Shown one piece after another: positions 50,136 through 61,213 of a stretch of DNA of 64,000 bases (positions are counted from its first letter, which is position 1; each line of letters starts with the position of its first letter). The translations under genes were made by a program, and so were the position numbers. Below the pieces are notes generated by a model. The model saw only the letters and a program-made list of their open reading frames with translations, did not search any database and was not told the origin of the DNA. The stretch comes from Trichomonas vaginalis G3 (lineage: Eukaryota; Parabasalia; Trichomonadida; Trichomonadidae): the NCBI RefSeq assembly GCF_026262505.1, contig NC_067207.1, forward strand, positions 21,172,082 to 21,236,081, read 5' to 3'.

Positions 50136-51107
50136 ACGCTAAAAAGGCCATCGTCACTTTTTCGAAATTGTTAAAATTTTGAACTTTAATTTCCTTGTTT
50201 GACATCGAAATATATTATCTCTATACAATAGATATCATTTCTGTGTAATTATTTTGCCATAAATTTGAATATTGACGTTCATTTCGAAGAGAAAAGCTGA
50301 GTCGTTCTGGAGTTCAGCATAAAGCATTTCTTCATTTCAATCATTTCTCAAAAGTCTAAACTTCTTTGTAACTAGCAGTTGCAGAACATGTATTTATATA
50401 AGATTTTACATTTATTATGTATGAATGTCAAAATGAGATATCTGATAGATTAAGGTATCATAGGGCAGCGCCCTTTCTCAAATTTTTGAAATATTAGTCT
50501 TAAAATCACATCAGCCATTGCTGCTTTCAGAACCATCATTAATTTGCTCAATCCAAATGGCAGTATTTGTAAGAAATTATAAGTCTCAATGTTCCTTTTG
50601 CTTTAGAATCATACAAATTTGGTAAAAATATGATTTAATTATTTCAAACATTGATCTCCAATGTTACAATTACCGATTAGACAATGACTTTATATGAATT
50701 TGATATCAGTTCCTTTATATTATTATGCAGAATCATATTTTTTCGATATCGAAGGGGTTCGATCATGGAATAGAGTTAGGTAATGCTATAATGATCAAAG
50801 GAAGTAGTATGTGAAGTGTGATTTATAGAGTGAACGAAAAAACATTGACTTGAGACCCATTCTCTCCGCTCCTGTGCTCTCATCATTTCTGTTTTCCACA
50901 TTCACGTCAATAAATCACACCTCACGCATATGACATCACCAATGAAAAATTTTTTAAAACACAAATGAAAACTTTAAACACGTCATTAACTTCATTAGGA
51001 TTTTTTACGATAATGTGAAAAATTAAGGGTAGCGAAAGACCACAAAGCGTGAGAGTGTGGGCGAGAGTGACAAAAATAATTTTAAAAATTAATGATGAAA
51101 TGAATGT
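50136..51107. other. Promoter of uL13 and left approach to the Maverick
   Basis: AT-rich noncoding DNA. It includes a 115-bp segment with 16-bp near-perfect inverted ends at 50811-50925. I could not find the left terminal repeat of the Maverick; it should lie between here and about 51.1 kb if the element is complete on this side. Confidence 0.5.
50811..50925. repeat. 115-bp inverted-repeat segment
   Basis: GTGAAGTGTGATTTAT (50811-50826) pairs with ATAAATCACACCTCAC (50910-50925) with one mismatch. A related GGAGTGTGATTTAT word occurs alone near 11283. It could be a tiny MITE or part of an element end. Confidence 0.6.
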
Positions 51108-51404
51108 TTATTTATTTAGTCGACGATTAACCCAACCACCAACGTCAGCCATTGCTTTTCGAGTTGTTGAGCCGTCACCTGAACCACTCCAATCATCAAC
51201 CAAACCAGAGCCAATATTTACGCCGGCGTTTAACGCTGTGCCTAATCCTGGTTTAACTTTATCAAGAGCTCCACCAAATGTATTAACTAATGGTTTAACT
51301 ACTGGTTTTACTATGTGATCGTTCACCCATGTCAAGCCCTTTTTAATTCCATTTCCTATTTTAACGAATCCTTTTTTGAGTTTATTCCAAAATCCCCAAG
51401 CCAT
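51108..51404 (-). CDS. Maverick small amphipathic protein
   Basis: A 98-residue basic, glycine-rich protein (MAWGFWNKLKKGFVKIGNGI) with amphipathic helix character followed by alternating Gly/Val/Pro segments. Small proteins of this type next to the capsid gene in Polintons and adenoviruses have been likened to membrane-active minor capsid proteins; that role is inferred only from composition and position. It is divergent from the capsid-like gene, 63 bp away. Confidence 0.55.
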   Translation of the reverse strand: MAWGFWNKLKKGFVKIGNGIKKGLTWVNDHIVKPVVKPLVNTFGGALDKVKPGLGTALNAGVNIGSGLVDDWSGSGDGSTTRKAMADVGGWVNRRLNK

Positions 51405-51467
51405 ATTTTATGAGAAATTAAAAAAATTAAATTTTCACTTATAATTTATATTTTTATTTTATATAAA

Positions 51468-54400
51468 ATGAACAGTGAACAAAATAAGAGAATGAACAAT
51501 ACGGAACAAAGAACGGGTAATGTTGCCGCGTATTTTCACAATATTATAAAGAATTTAATACAAACAAATAACGGCACCCGAAGCTTTTTCTTAAGGACTG
51601 TAGACTGTCACGACCAAGCGGCACCTTTCGATGATTCACAATATACAACAATTTCAATAACACACACAGACCATGACATATCACAAATTACAGACGGATT
51701 TTTAACATTCAAGATAAGACAGAAAGGATATTTCGTTGGTTTGAATCCAGCATTTAAAGATAATGACCCCAATCACTTATTTAAATCATTCATTGGCTTA
51801 AAATCTTCCTCTCATATATTGGACCAGTTATTTATAAATAACCGTAATAAATCGACAGGATACACACAAAACGAGATGGTAAGAGAAGGGTTCGCATATT
51901 CAACACTAAAACCACACAATGAAAAGAAAACGAAGAAATATACACACTCATTATATGAGAACGTTGAAAATTATTCAGAGTCAGCCGCTGGTGTTTTCGT
52001 TAATCTTGCAGATTATGCAGACGGAAAAGAACATATCGAAGAATATGAAATAAATATTCCATTCGATGACATTTTAGCCCTTCAAGCGTTTGACATGTTC
52101 CCCAATTTCTGTGTGGGTGATATTGAATTGAAATTTTACATAAAGAAAAAGGGTTTCGTTTATGCTCTATTGAATCCAGAAAAAGTCAGAGATTATAAAG
52201 CAATTAGAGAGGGCGAAGATTTGAACGCTACGTTTTCAACAACTACAGGATCTGGTTTTACTCATGCATTTTCACAGGTTAATAACCCAAGTTATGGTTT
52301 CACAAATGTGAGCAAAAGAACTGAAACAATCGGTGGTCAAAGTGTTGACATTTACACACCTGAGAGCGGTGAAATAAGGTATATCATGACTGGCTTAAGT
52401 GCTCAATCAATTAAATCAAACATGTATGGCTTCAAAATTAGTGAAAGGTCAAAACAATCAATATATAATTTATTTAAACAGCCAGTTTACATTCCATCAC
52501 AAGAATTAAACTATAACGCTTTTCCATTAGCAGCAACTCAGGCAGGTATTCAATCAACATTAAACATTCCGTTGGATAATGTCACGTGCTTTTCTGTAAT
52601 GTTCCCCAAACATGATAACGATTATACAGTATTTGAAAACCCAATTTATGATAACTGTCAATTAACCGTTAAGGATACCCTTACGTGTCAGATTTTTTGC
52701 GCATACGAAGAAGTCATGCTAGACATGAGCTATAAACCTGAAATTTTAGCAACATATTTAAAACTTTTTAAACTACAATACACTTTAATATTCAAGAACA
52801 AAAATATTCTTTTTAGAAATTACATAATTATTTTATGTGAAATCTATATAAAAACATATTTTGCGAGCGTAACTTTTTTCTTTATAAGCATCTTATATGA
52901 CTGATAAACTGTGAAGGCACATAATTGTTAATTCATAGAGTTGATATGTTTCCAAAATTGAGAGGAAATTTGAAAATTGAATACCCTTTCAATTCAATTT
53001 TCAAAAGATATCAGCTCCTTCAATAATTGAAGGACGATTTTGATCATTTGCTCTTAAAACAAGTATGCCATGGAGAAAAAAGTTACGCTCGCAAATCTGA
53101 AATATAACTATCATATAAAAAAATTAAATTTCTAATTTTTTACTCTATAGATATTATTGGCCACTTGTGTAATGCATAAAAGTTTATGTCATATGCATAC
53201 ATTTGGAAGTATGGGAGACGAGGGAAATTACTTCTATGAGGCACTAGGATTTTTAAAAATTTCTCTATCGGACTCACCATTCAATTTCTCGAAAATTAAA
53301 AAAAATCAATAATAGCTAAAATGTATTATGCATAACAAATTTTAATGTTACACGGTATTTTTTGAACTTCATGACATGAATTTTCTTTATATTATTTTTT
53401 TTTGGATTTTCTATGATTTATGCGATAGGCTGGAACAACATTGTAAGTGCAATGATATCATTTATAGAGAAATCTAAAACTTCAGCATTCAGAACTCGCA
53501 ACCACAAAAATATTCATTTGCTAAGTAAGTAAAGTTGATTAAGTTCGACACTTAGCTTTTATACGTAAAACCAAGTGTGTATTGTTATTTCTTGTTAAAT
53601 TATTGAGAAAAAAATAAATTGTAAGAGAAACGATACTGATTATTGAAATAATATTGAGGGTAGCTGCAGATTTCTTCATTAACATGCCGGAAATTTGTTA
53701 ATCTTGGTTTTCTATCATAAAATCTGTCGAAGAATCTAAAAACGGAGATATGAAATAAAGATCATGTAAATCTAGAGTATCCTGTCAGAAAAATAGACTA
53801 AGCATGTAACCCTTTTTTGGTCATAAACACTTTTTACCACTTAGTCATACAGATGATCATTAAATTTAAACGAGCACTTTTTGTCAGAATTTATTCTTTT
53901 ACAAAGACAGAAGATTTTAGTATTATTTAATATTAGTGCTGTAGCAAAATTCAAAAAACGGTGAAAATTCAGTGAATTTGTGAATTCACATTTTTTTCGA
54001 CATTTTTCTTGATATATCCATGCACATTAAGAACACAGCTTTGATACACTTAAAAAAGCATATTTCATATGAAATTGTTAAAGAAATAAACAATTTATAT
54101 AAAAATTGCACTTATGGGCAGTTTAGATATATAATTTATATATAACATATATACAAATCCATAGACAAAGTGCAATAACTACAATGTTGTAGAAAATTAC
54201 AGCAGAAATACTGACTTTTTGAAGGATAATAAGAATTCTTCTAAATGTTGTATTTTTATAATTTGATTGATTTTTTTACTATTTCATTAATCTTTTATGA
54301 ATAATAATTATTTTTAATATATGTGCTATTAAAATTTCAAATTTTGACTAATATATCTAAGTTATCTGAACGAAACATTTAGAAAATATCATACTTACAT

Positions 54401-55407
54401 TGAAATAGCAAGTAGAGCATATTAATAGCAAGTTTCTTGGCTTTATATCTATCATCTATTGTTGTTTGATCAAACAAAATTCACTCTATTATATGGTGTC
54501 AATTAATTAAAACAATTTTTAATAGTTATTTATTTAGTGCGAATAAGTGCAAACTCATAAATGAATAACTTAATAGTAGAAATGAATTATCTGATATAAA
54601 TCTCACATTTTGTCCATCAGAAATACTTTAATTGCATACGCATAACTATTAGTAATACGTCTGGAGTGTCAATTAATAACAATCCCACAACAAGTAAAAT
54701 TCAGATTTTTATTAAACTTATTTTTTCCTAAAAGTTTTCTCAAATTACTATATATACATATGTGGATAAAATAATAGTAATATTGTAAAAAATTAGATAA
54801 TTTTTTTTATTTGAGAACCTCTCAAAAGTTCATTCAATTTATCAATTGTTTCAGTTTGATGTATATTCATTTCTGGAGCCTAAAACTTTAGCAATCATGA
54901 CAATATCATATTCTCTTTCTAACTACGCAATGTAAGAGTATCCTTAACGGTCAAAACATACCAGACCAAGTGGTATCAACTCAGGGTGCAAGATTCCTTC
55001 AATATCAATTAATCGCAGGTGATTTATCAAATGGTTTGAGATGCACTAAAGAATTCGAGGACTCAATAACAATGAAAAAGAATGCAGGAGATGGTACAAA
55101 GTATAAAAACCCTCTCAGTGATGGAACCAGTTTTATGTTTAACGTTCAGGTGGAAAGAAACAACGCCGGCTATACATTCGATGGTTTAGACAGTAACGGT
55201 CAAAACGTCGCGATCCAATTCAGAGGGCAACCATTATTCACAGGTGAAGGAAGGGATACTTATTATTTCGTAGATGCAAACAATAAAGAAACACATCCAC
55301 CACCACCACAGTTATGGGTATGTCGTGACACATATTTTATTGCTTCAGTTGATGACGGGCTTAAATATGTTTCGTCAGGTTCTCCGCCAGGTTCTCAAGA
55401 TAATTAA
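51468..55407 (+). pseudogene. Maverick major capsid-like gene, interrupted by a TTAA element
   Basis: The upstream part (51468-52672) and downstream part (54948-55407) flank the 2.27-kb TTAA element. The beta-rich composition (TTISITHTDHDISQITDGFL, YEINIPFDDILALQAFD), size and position beside the small amphipathic gene fit the double jelly-roll capsid of Polintons, though I identify it by context more than by motif. It is broken by one insertion. Confidence 0.6.
52673..54943. mobile_element. TTAA-flanked 2.27-kb DNA element, copy inside the Maverick
   Basis: Bounded by TTAA at 52669-52672 and 54944-54947, with ends GGATACCCTTAC and GTAAGAGTATCC. By eye it differs from the intergenic copy at 14087-16360 by about eight substitutions and a few bases of length, so both moved recently. 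No internal gene is visible. It lies in the same orientation as the other copy. Confidence 0.9.
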
Positions 55408-55439
55408 TTAAATATATTTTGAATTTTATTTTTAAATAA

Positions 55440-55784
55440 ATGAAGACGTATTACTGGACAGATGAAGAGAAAAATAATTTACCGTCAGAATTTGTGGCAA
55501 GCAAGAATGAAAGATATATAGTTATTGAACAAGTTAGGGCGGTATTAAATGGCTCATTAGTTGGGGACTTAATCATGAACGCAGATTTTATCGAACGTGA
55601 CCACTATTTAAATTATGCAGCGTGTTTCGTTAATGACCAACCAAACAAGGACACGGCGAAATATAAAATAAATTCTCGCCGAAATGGTTTTAATTTATGG
55701 TTCACTCATTTGAACGGTGAGCCTTTAAGTGATGAGGAAAAACAGTCTTTTAAATTTGTGGCGCGTTTTTTATTAATTTATTGA
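55440..55784 (+). CDS. Maverick small protein, unknown
   Basis: 114 residues, starting MKTYYWTDEEKNNLPSEFVA, directly after the capsid-like gene and in the same direction. It mixes beta and helical character, with no motif that I recognise. Position suggests a virion or assembly role (inference). Confidence 0.6.
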   Translation: MKTYYWTDEEKNNLPSEFVASKNERYIVIEQVRAVLNGSLVGDLIMNADFIERDHYLNYAACFVNDQPNKDTAKYKINSRRNGFNLWFTHLNGEPLSDEEKQSFKFVARFLLIY

Positions 55785-55803
55785 AATTTTTATTTATAAA
55801 TAA

Positions 55804-56097
55804 ATGATGTCAGTAGTGAATAGAGAATTAAAAGCATCAGGTGAGGTGAAATTTAATTTGGAGTCACTGAAGAAAATGAGAGATGGAAAAGATGAAAGGA
55901 TAAATGATTTAAGGGATGAAGTGAATAAAAATAAAGTTGAAGTTATGAATGAGGTAAAGATGACAGAGGATAGATTAAATGAAAAAATAAATGAAATAAA
56001 TGAAGAAATTAAAAAATTAAATGAGGTGCTTATTAATCATTATGAAGCGATAAAGACAATAGGTGATAAAATGGGCATGATTGAGGAGAATAAATAA
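55804..56097 (+). CDS. Maverick small coiled-coil protein
   Basis: 97 residues, strongly helical and charged (RINDLRDEVNKNKVEVMNEV, INEINEEIKKLNEV), consistent with a coiled coil. It follows the previous small gene by 19 bp, preceded by the same AT-rich TTTATAAATAAATG type of leader. Function unknown. Confidence 0.55.
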   Translation: MMSVVNRELKASGEVKFNLESLKKMRDGKDERINDLRDEVNKNKVEVMNEVKMTEDRLNEKINEINEEIKKLNEVLINHYEAIKTIGDKMGMIEENK

Positions 56098-56172
56098 AAA
56101 TAATTAAGGCACATATCGGTGAGGACTTTGACCCATTATGAATAATTTATTTTTATCATCAATATTTAAAAT

Positions 56173-56805
56173 TCATGTTGCGTATGGGTCGGGGTCTTCT
56201 TTTAATGGCATTGAGCCCAGCATATAATGACCAGGCGAAACACTATCATAATCTTTTTCATGTTCCAAAAGCTTTAAATTGATTGGCTCTGATGCATAAC
56301 CCCAAAGATAAATTTTAGCTCCTCTTGTTGGTAATTCTGAAGGGTTTTTATGATATAAAGCAAAATAATTGGATAAATCCCTTTCTATCATTGTTTTATC
56401 AAATCCGGTTTCTCCGGGAACCCATTTTGTTAAGGCTTCATTTCCTCCAGTTGAGTTAACCCATTTATATTTTTTACCAATGAATACATAAGACATCATG
56501 AAATTAATTAAAACAAATTGAGTTACGGTATCTGCAGCTAGTATGTCTTTTTCATCACTAATAAATAAAACCATGTTTATCGGCTTTTTATAAAATTCAG
56601 GTCTTAAATCATGCCATATAGAACTTCCCGCGTCTTTATGCACCATTTCAATTAAACTTCTCACGTGATTATTTTGAGTAACATTTATTTCAGTCAATGG
56701 TATTTCATATTTTAAATCAGGTATATTATAAATTCCGCCAGTTAATTTAGCGGATAAATTATCACCATTTCTCATGTTCTTTATCTCATTTATTATCAAA
56801 TCCAT
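56173..56805 (-). CDS. Maverick protein, unknown (210 residues)
   Basis: Starts MDLIINEIKNMRNGDNLSAK. Mixed alpha/beta, with a hydrophobic stretch near TQFVLINFMMSYVFIGK and a charged C-terminus. In this position relative to the capsid and ATPase genes a minor capsid (penton-like) protein would be plausible, but no motif supports it. Convergent with the coiled-coil gene. Confidence 0.55.
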   Translation of the reverse strand: MDLIINEIKNMRNGDNLSAKLTGGIYNIPDLKYEIPLTEINVTQNNHVRSLIEMVHKDAGSSIWHDLRPEFYKKPINMVLFISDEKDILAADTVTQFVLINFMMSYVFIGKKYKWVNSTGGNEALTKWVPGETGFDKTMIERDLSNYFALYHKNPSELPTRGAKIYLWGYASEPINLKLLEHEKDYDSVSPGHYMLGSMPLKEDPDPYAT

Positions 56806-56879
56806 TTCATAAAAATAAAAATATTATATTTAATCATTAAAATTTAAAATTTATTTTTCATCATTCCTCATCATTTATT

Positions 56880-58247
56880 TCATTCACTTTGTGGAGCTTC
56901 TTCTGGTGCTGCTCCTTCAGTTCCTTTGTCGTCTGGTGGTGCTGATGGTTTGCCTTCTTTCATTGGAGATGAAGAGCCGGCTTTTCCAACTTCCTCCACT
57001 GTTTTAGCTTCTGCAAACGGATTGAGTCCATTCTCCATCATATATGCGAAGCGTTTAGTATCTTCTTTAACTGCACCGTTAAAATAATCTTCAACCATGT
57101 TGAACCATTGCTTCTGTCCTCTGCGGGCGTCTTCTTTAAAATCTTCCATCTTTACACGCCACGTTCTATATTCATTAAGTGCAGCGACTGGGTCTTCATC
57201 AACTTCAGCCTTTCTTTTTCTTTTCAGTAATTGAAGTAATGCAGCAGCTTGGACACCGTCAGTGCAAAAAGCGACGAACTCAGGATTTTTACAATTATTC
57301 AAACCTAATAGCCATATAATGACATCATTTATGTCGGAACCATCCCAGTCGCAATCATCCGCACACATAGCCTGTTTAATTACTTCTATATTAATTTTGG
57401 GTGTTAAATGTTGTAAATCTTTTGTTAAATAATTTTCTTTAAAGAATCCCCAGAATCTATTAGGGTTATCTCTAATGTAGTTCTTAAATTGTTGATACGA
57501 ACCCTCACACAATTTCAGATTTAAGAACTGAAAATATTTTTTCTCAACCAATCGAACGTAAAGCATACGATAAATAACGATTGGAGAAATAATCTTTTTA
57601 ATGAATTCAATATTGGATTCATCACCTTTGGCGCCTATGATATTTCTAAATGCTTCAGCATCTCCTGCCCAATATTTTTTAACTAATGGCGCAATTAATT
57701 TTGTGAATATGTTAAATATTGATTGTGTCTTCTTTGGTTTCACCGGCATTTTATACCCTGTTTGTTCTAATAATTGACCCTCTGGCTTTAGTCTTGTATG
57801 GGTAATCCATGGATTATTCGGGTCTACCGTTGAATCATAAGCGTAACGTTTACCCCATTCATTAACGCTTGGTTCTTTAATTCTGCTCTGTTTTGTTGTG
57901 TGAGTGTCAAAATATGCTTGCCTCAAGGCGAAGTCGGAGTCCCTTAACTTATAACCATTAATAATGATAGGACGACCGGCTTTATCATAAACGACCACTT
58001 CTTGTGTTCCGTCTCCGTCTAAATCTTGAACGCCAGCGCGTAATCCACGTTTCTCAGCCCACGGTTGAGCCGTTTTAATTGATGATGCCAAAGGAACCTT
58101 CGAATTTTCTTTTTTATGATTTAAAATGATGTTTATTAATGAATCGTAAAGGTCTTGTTTCTCTCCCGTATATTTTCCGTTTTTCTCTCTTGGCTTTCTG
58201 ATATCTTCAATTGTGTTAAAATTCGATATGTCATATCTCTCATCCAT
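56880..58247 (-). CDS. Maverick protein, unknown (455 residues)
   Basis: Begins MDERYDISNFNTIEDIRKPR. A region VQDLDGDGTQEVVVYDKAGR may be an acidic loop, followed by a basic helical middle and a low-complexity Pro/Ser/Glu C-terminus (EGKPSAPPDDKGTEGAAPEE). It lies between the ATPase and the 210-residue gene, all on the minus strand. No family recognised; a terminal or structural protein is possible. Confidence 0.55.
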   Translation of the reverse strand: MDERYDISNFNTIEDIRKPREKNGKYTGEKQDLYDSLINIILNHKKENSKVPLASSIKTAQPWAEKRGLRAGVQDLDGDGTQEVVVYDKAGRPIIINGYKLRDSDFALRQAYFDTHTTKQSRIKEPSVNEWGKRYAYDSTVDPNNPWITHTRLKPEGQLLEQTGYKMPVKPKKTQSIFNIFTKLIAPLVKKYWAGDAEAFRNIIGAKGDESNIEFIKKIISPIVIYRMLYVRLVEKKYFQFLNLKLCEGSYQQFKNYIRDNPNRFWGFFKENYLTKDLQHLTPKINIEVIKQAMCADDCDWDGSDINDVIIWLLGLNNCKNPEFVAFCTDGVQAAALLQLLKRKRKAEVDEDPVAALNEYRTWRVKMEDFKEDARRGQKQWFNMVEDYFNGAVKEDTKRFAYMMENGLNPFAEAKTVEEVGKAGSSSPMKEGKPSAPPDDKGTEGAAPEEAPQSE

Positions 58248-58296
58248 TTAATGATAAATAAAAAATAAAAATTAATGTAAAAATAAATGATAAAAA

Positions 58297-59109
58297 TTAA
58301 TTGAGAACGCTAAATGTTTGCTCGTTTGCGTCTATATATAATTTCTGATGTCCAGTGATTTGTTTATAAATGTTATATAGTTCAGAAGAGGTAAGAGGGA
58401 TATTTAATTGATACGTGATATATTGTAACTGTTGGCGTGAATAACCAGCGAAAATAAATATAGTGGATAAGTTAGATTTTAAGTTGGTGCTGAGTGCTTT
58501 CCAGAAATGAACTAAAATAAAGAATGAAAATTGAATGTGTCGGCACTTAGTGAGAAGGTCATTTATTAATCCTGTTTTATCGTTTAACTCTTTAGTATTC
58601 GTTGCATCCTCCAGAATTACCACCGTGTGTAAAAATTTACTTTTGAAATCAGTGATAAATAATTTATTAAATAGCTCATCCCTCATTTCCTCTGGTAATT
58701 CATCCTCCAAATTATTTTCTTTTATTTTATTATAAATCATTTTATATTTTATTATCTCATTTATTAACTTTGGGGCTTCTTTATAACTGACATATATTAA
58801 TGGTTTTTCAATCAATTGAGAACATTTATAAAATGTCTCATCGTCTGCGTCTCCTGATTTATTAATGTAAATTATCAAATGTGTTTCTTTACTGTTTCGT
58901 GAAATTTTTATTATCTCCTTTGTCATCGTGTACGTTTTACCTGTCCGTTGTCTACCCACTAAAACATTCACTGAATTTAAATAAATGTTTGTTCCCTTAA
59001 TTTTGGTCAAACTTTCTTTATTACTTCTGCCCTCTAGTTCTTCCATCATCTCGTAATTTACCAAATCATCACTCGACATATTGTCAACGTCTTCATATTC
59101 ATAACTCAT
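58297..59109 (-). CDS. Maverick packaging ATPase (A32/FtsK-like)
   Basis: 270 residues. Walker A is VNVLVGRQRTGKTYT near residues 49-63 and Walker B is HTVVILEDAT near 160-170. These match the genome-packaging ATPases of Polintons and nucleocytoplasmic viruses, which drive DNA into capsids. The rest is helical and charged. It is followed closely by the 455-residue gene on the same strand. Confidence 0.8.
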   Translation of the reverse strand: MSYEYEDVDNMSSDDLVNYEMMEELEGRSNKESLTKIKGTNIYLNSVNVLVGRQRTGKTYTMTKEIIKISRNSKETHLIIYINKSGDADDETFYKCSQLIEKPLIYVSYKEAPKLINEIIKYKMIYNKIKENNLEDELPEEMRDELFNKLFITDFKSKFLHTVVILEDATNTKELNDKTGLINDLLTKCRHIQFSFFILVHFWKALSTNLKSNLSTIFIFAGYSRQQLQYITYQLNIPLTSSELYNIYKQITGHQKLYIDANEQTFSVLN

Positions 59110-59144
59110 TTAAAATAAATTAAAAATATTTTATTGAGTATGAA

Positions 59145-59858
59145 ATGTCTAATATTAATGATATAGGATTAATTAAAAAACACATTGGTGAGTTACTGAA
59201 CGGTTATGAATACAAATTAAATAAATTTATATCAAGTATTGAAGACAAAAACCCTGAAGTGAGGAAGAAGGAAAGAAAAAAGTTAATGAATTATTTTAAT
59301 GAGAATTATAGATTATACCCAAAATTAAGTCAGGCTTTAATAAATAATGAATTTAAACCATGGGCGTTTTTGCTTGACATTTACGAAAAAATTTTGGACA
59401 TGTTGAGAAGGGAAGAAGACGCTATCGATTGGGTTATAAATTTTGCTTTCAATCATCAGGATATAATATTTTATTTATACAACAAATCAAAGGAACCCGA
59501 AGTAAATGACGAGCGTGAATTAAAGCGATATTATGACGAACGAATAAAAAATATTTTGAATAATACCGCCTTATATAGTAAGAAACGATATGCAAAAGTT
59601 GAGACGTTGAGGGATTATGTAAAATATCAATTGTTAGGAATACCAAATAATGAAATAACTAATGAACGGTTAAAATATTTTCAATCATTATATGATAAAT
59701 ATCATAAAAATGGAAAGGCAGAGAAAAAGAAAACAGAAATGAAGGGAAAAAATGAGAATTTTAAAAAGGATGAAGTAGATGAAAAGATAAACGAAGAAAT
59801 AAAGAAAAGGGAAAAGTTTTTAAATCGAGTCCATGGAGAAGTAAAAATAAGCTCATAA
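59145..59858 (+). CDS. Maverick protein, unknown, next to integrase
   Basis: 237 residues, very rich in Lys, Glu and Asn and mostly helical (LIKKHIGELLNGYEYKLNKF); the C-terminal 50 residues are a charged coil. It ends 14 bp before the integrase start, in the same direction, so it may be cotranscribed or once have been an N-terminal extension of it. No motif recognised. Confidence 0.55.
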   Translation: MSNINDIGLIKKHIGELLNGYEYKLNKFISSIEDKNPEVRKKERKKLMNYFNENYRLYPKLSQALINNEFKPWAFLLDIYEKILDMLRREEDAIDWVINFAFNHQDIIFYLYNKSKEPEVNDERELKRYYDERIKNILNNTALYSKKRYAKVETLRDYVKYQLLGIPNNEITNERLKYFQSLYDKYHKNGKAEKKKTEMKGKNENFKKDEVDEKINEEIKKREKFLNRVHGEVKISS

Positions 59859-59872
59859 ATTATGGTGAGAGG

Positions 59873-60772
59873 ATGAAGTGGGGATTTGATAAAGTTAGGG
59901 ATAAATTGGAAGAGAAAGAAAGGGATTCATTCGATTTGAAAGGAAATAAAAAATATTATATGAAAACTGTTGGAGCAAAAGGAACTTATATTATAGACTA
60001 TTTCATTTCTGATGTGTTCGTGTGGTTGTTAGTTGTTGAGATGAACACTAGAAGAACTTATGCCATATTGAGTTCATTAATTACTAAAATTAATGGTGAA
60101 TGGAAAGCACCAAAAGAAACGAAAGAGAATATGACAGCGTTAAATACTATTCAGTCTTTAAATTCATTAATAATAAATGGTGTAAACATTAAACATTTAG
60201 TCTGTGACCAAGAGCCAGCTTTTACCGGCAATGATTTGGCTTATTGGTGTATAGAAAACGGCATAACATTGAGGGTTTACGTTAAAAATAAAGTTTCAAA
60301 TTTTGTGGATACCAACGAAGAATCAAGAGGGAACCATTCAACGCTATCAATTTTGGACAGAATCTGCCGGACATTACGAACTATGAACTATAACGCAGGA
60401 TATGGGACTATCATTTATCCTGAAGTTATGGAATATTTAATAAATGAATATAATAACTCACCCAACACTTCATTCACTAAATTTTTCAAACATCCTGTAT
60501 CACCAAACATGATGACAGACGAAATGGAGCGTGAATTCTGTTTATATTGTGCCAAAATGAATTTCATAACTCATGAAGAACCTGAATTCGATGTAATCGG
60601 TCATAAAGTGAGAATTTACAATGAAGCGTCCAGTATGGATAAACTGAAAAATAAACTGTTGGAGGGAGTATTTAAAGTCATATCTAAAGAGGGTGGTTTA
60701 TTCGTTTGTGAATCATTAGTGACGGGTGATGTTGTTAAAGTTCCTCGATGGATGTTAAAAGTTGTCATTTAA
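59873..60772 (+). CDS. Maverick retrovirus-type integrase
   Basis: 299 residues with an rve-type integrase core: GTYIIDYFISDVFVWLLVVE carries the first acidic position, HLVCDQEPAFTGNDLAYWCI the second, and the STLSILDRICRTLR block matches the third conserved region. A C-terminal chromodomain- or SH3-like tail follows (LLEGVFKVISKEGGLFVCES). Integrases of this type insert Maverick DNA into the genome. Overlaps the following gene by about 25 bp. Confidence 0.85.
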   Translation: MKWGFDKVRDKLEEKERDSFDLKGNKKYYMKTVGAKGTYIIDYFISDVFVWLLVVEMNTRRTYAILSSLITKINGEWKAPKETKENMTALNTIQSLNSLIINGVNIKHLVCDQEPAFTGNDLAYWCIENGITLRVYVKNKVSNFVDTNEESRGNHSTLSILDRICRTLRTMNYNAGYGTIIYPEVMEYLINEYNNSPNTSFTKFFKHPVSPNMMTDEMEREFCLYCAKMNFITHEEPEFDVIGHKVRIYNEASSMDKLKNKLLEGVFKVISKEGGLFVCESLVTGDVVKVPRWMLKVVI

Positions 60773-61188
60773 TATTTAATTTTTTATCCCTTATTAAATT
60801 TTTAAATGGTGAATTGAAGAACTTGAAAAATATTAAACCTCTTGAAGTTGTTGAATCATTCAACCCTGAAACCATAACCTTTAACACAGTTGATGAATTC
60901 AATAAATATTATGCACTCAATGAAGAGGAATTTATGACATTATCCACGTATATATTAAATCTCAAATATAAAATACCAGGGTATAAAATAACGAAACCGA
61001 AAGATAAAGACGGTAAGGTGACCGTTAAACTTATCACTGATTATGTGGCACGAAAAATTAAAAATGAAGAAATGAAGGAAGGAGGAAATGAACGAATAAA
61101 TAAAATTGAGGAAGAATTAAAAGAACTGAGCGAAGCAGTTAGTAAATTATATATGGTAATAAATGAAATGACAAATAATAAACTATAA
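60748..61188 (+). CDS. Maverick small protein, unknown (up to 146 residues)
   Basis: The middle, ITFNTVDEFNKYYALNEEEF, and a helical charged C-terminus (KIEEELKELSEAVSKLYMVI) suggest a small structured domain plus a coiled coil. The exact start is unclear since the first codons overlap the integrase end; the start may be further in. Function unknown. Confidence 0.5.
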   Translation: MDVKSCHLIFNFLSLIKFLNGELKNLKNIKPLEVVESFNPETITFNTVDEFNKYYALNEEEFMTLSTYILNLKYKIPGYKITKPKDKDGKVTVKLITDYVARKIKNEEMKEGGNERINKIEEELKELSEAVSKLYMVINEMTNNKL

Positions 61189-61213
61189 ATTAAAATTTTT
61201 ATTTTTTACTAAA

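Noticed and set aside
50750-50780. Possible tRNA T-arm (GGGGTTCGATC)
   Set aside because: No acceptor, anticodon or D-arm could be placed around it.
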